Assembly: GCA_040902425.1 (NCBI GenBank)
Contig: JBBDXI010000116.1
Coordinates: forward strand, 1 to 58,228
From: JBBDXI01 sp040902425
GTDB lineage: Bacteria; Planctomycetota; Phycisphaerae; Phycisphaerales; UBA1924
Length of the DNA stretch: 58,228 nucleotides
Direction of reading: 5' to 3'
The notes under the pieces were generated by a model. The model was not told the origin of the DNA, did not search any database, and saw only the letters and a list, made by a program, of their open reading frames with translations. The translations under genes and the position numbers were made by a program. Of the stretch, positions 58,223-58,228 are shown one piece after another (position 1 is the stretch's first letter; each line of letters begins with the position of its first letter).

Positions 58223-58228
58223 CCCATG

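Noticed and set aside
1..58228. CRISPR array or insertion-sequence transposase
   Set aside because: No regularly spaced identical repeats with unique spacers were found, and no DDE, HUH or serine transposase motif is apparent in any plausible gene.

Overview
The window is a very GC-rich (roughly 70% by eye) bacterial chromosome segment that looks like a planctomycete of the Phycisphaerae type. The grounds are the DUF58/von Willebrand A (VWA)/coiled-coil cluster, winged-helix proteins of the HARE type, a secreted Rhs protein carrying a dockerin-like calcium-loop insert, an orphan tail of the GC-type dockerin seen in this phylum, and zinc-ribbon membrane proteins. Peptidoglycan genes (murE with a DNPR motif, murF, mraY) show a wall of the meso-diaminopimelate kind. 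All assignments were made by reading the sequence; no database search was run.

Layout. 1-7452: a DUF2339 membrane protein, a small unknown, and two glycosyltransferase genes (GT9 with a coiled-coil tail; a GT2-GT4 fusion), then a SWIM zinc-finger protein. 8582-14197: a promoter, tRNA-Gln(TTG), a GlmU-like uridylyltransferase without the acetyltransferase half, prs, rplY, pth, rpsF, ssb and a small DUF4258/YgiT-like pair. 14277-19475: an HDOD protein and pdxH on the minus strand, then dnaB (clearly less GC-rich than its neighbours) and a PAS-histidine kinase on the plus strand. 19512-32565: a tight plus-strand cluster of DUF58, BatA-like VWA, a second VWA membrane protein, a giant DUF4175-like protein, a secreted Gln-rich protein, a prenyltransferase/squalene-oxidase-repeat protein and a secreted unknown, mostly with stop/start overlaps. 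32628-43450: minus-strand ftsK, queA, murE, murF and mraY, plus an alpha-ketoglutaric semialdehyde dehydrogenase with a good terminator.

43589-58228 is the accessory part. comM (yifB), a known integration hotspot in other bacteria, breaks off just before its AAA+ Walker A motif, at short repeats containing CACAAC/GTTGTG palindromes. Beyond the break lie about 12 kb of lower-GC genes: a ScoMcrA-head/DUF3883 putative nuclease, small membrane and unknown proteins, a chain of tiny overlapping ORFs ending in an orphan dockerin tail, a 2020-residue secreted Rhs protein with a variable C-terminal domain and an abutting immunity-gene candidate, a coiled-coil/winged-helix protein, and a tyrosine recombinase. 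A HARE-HTH protein follows on the plus strand. The most interesting items are this island at comM and two families of dispersed REP-like hairpins, one copy of which lies in frame inside ftsK.
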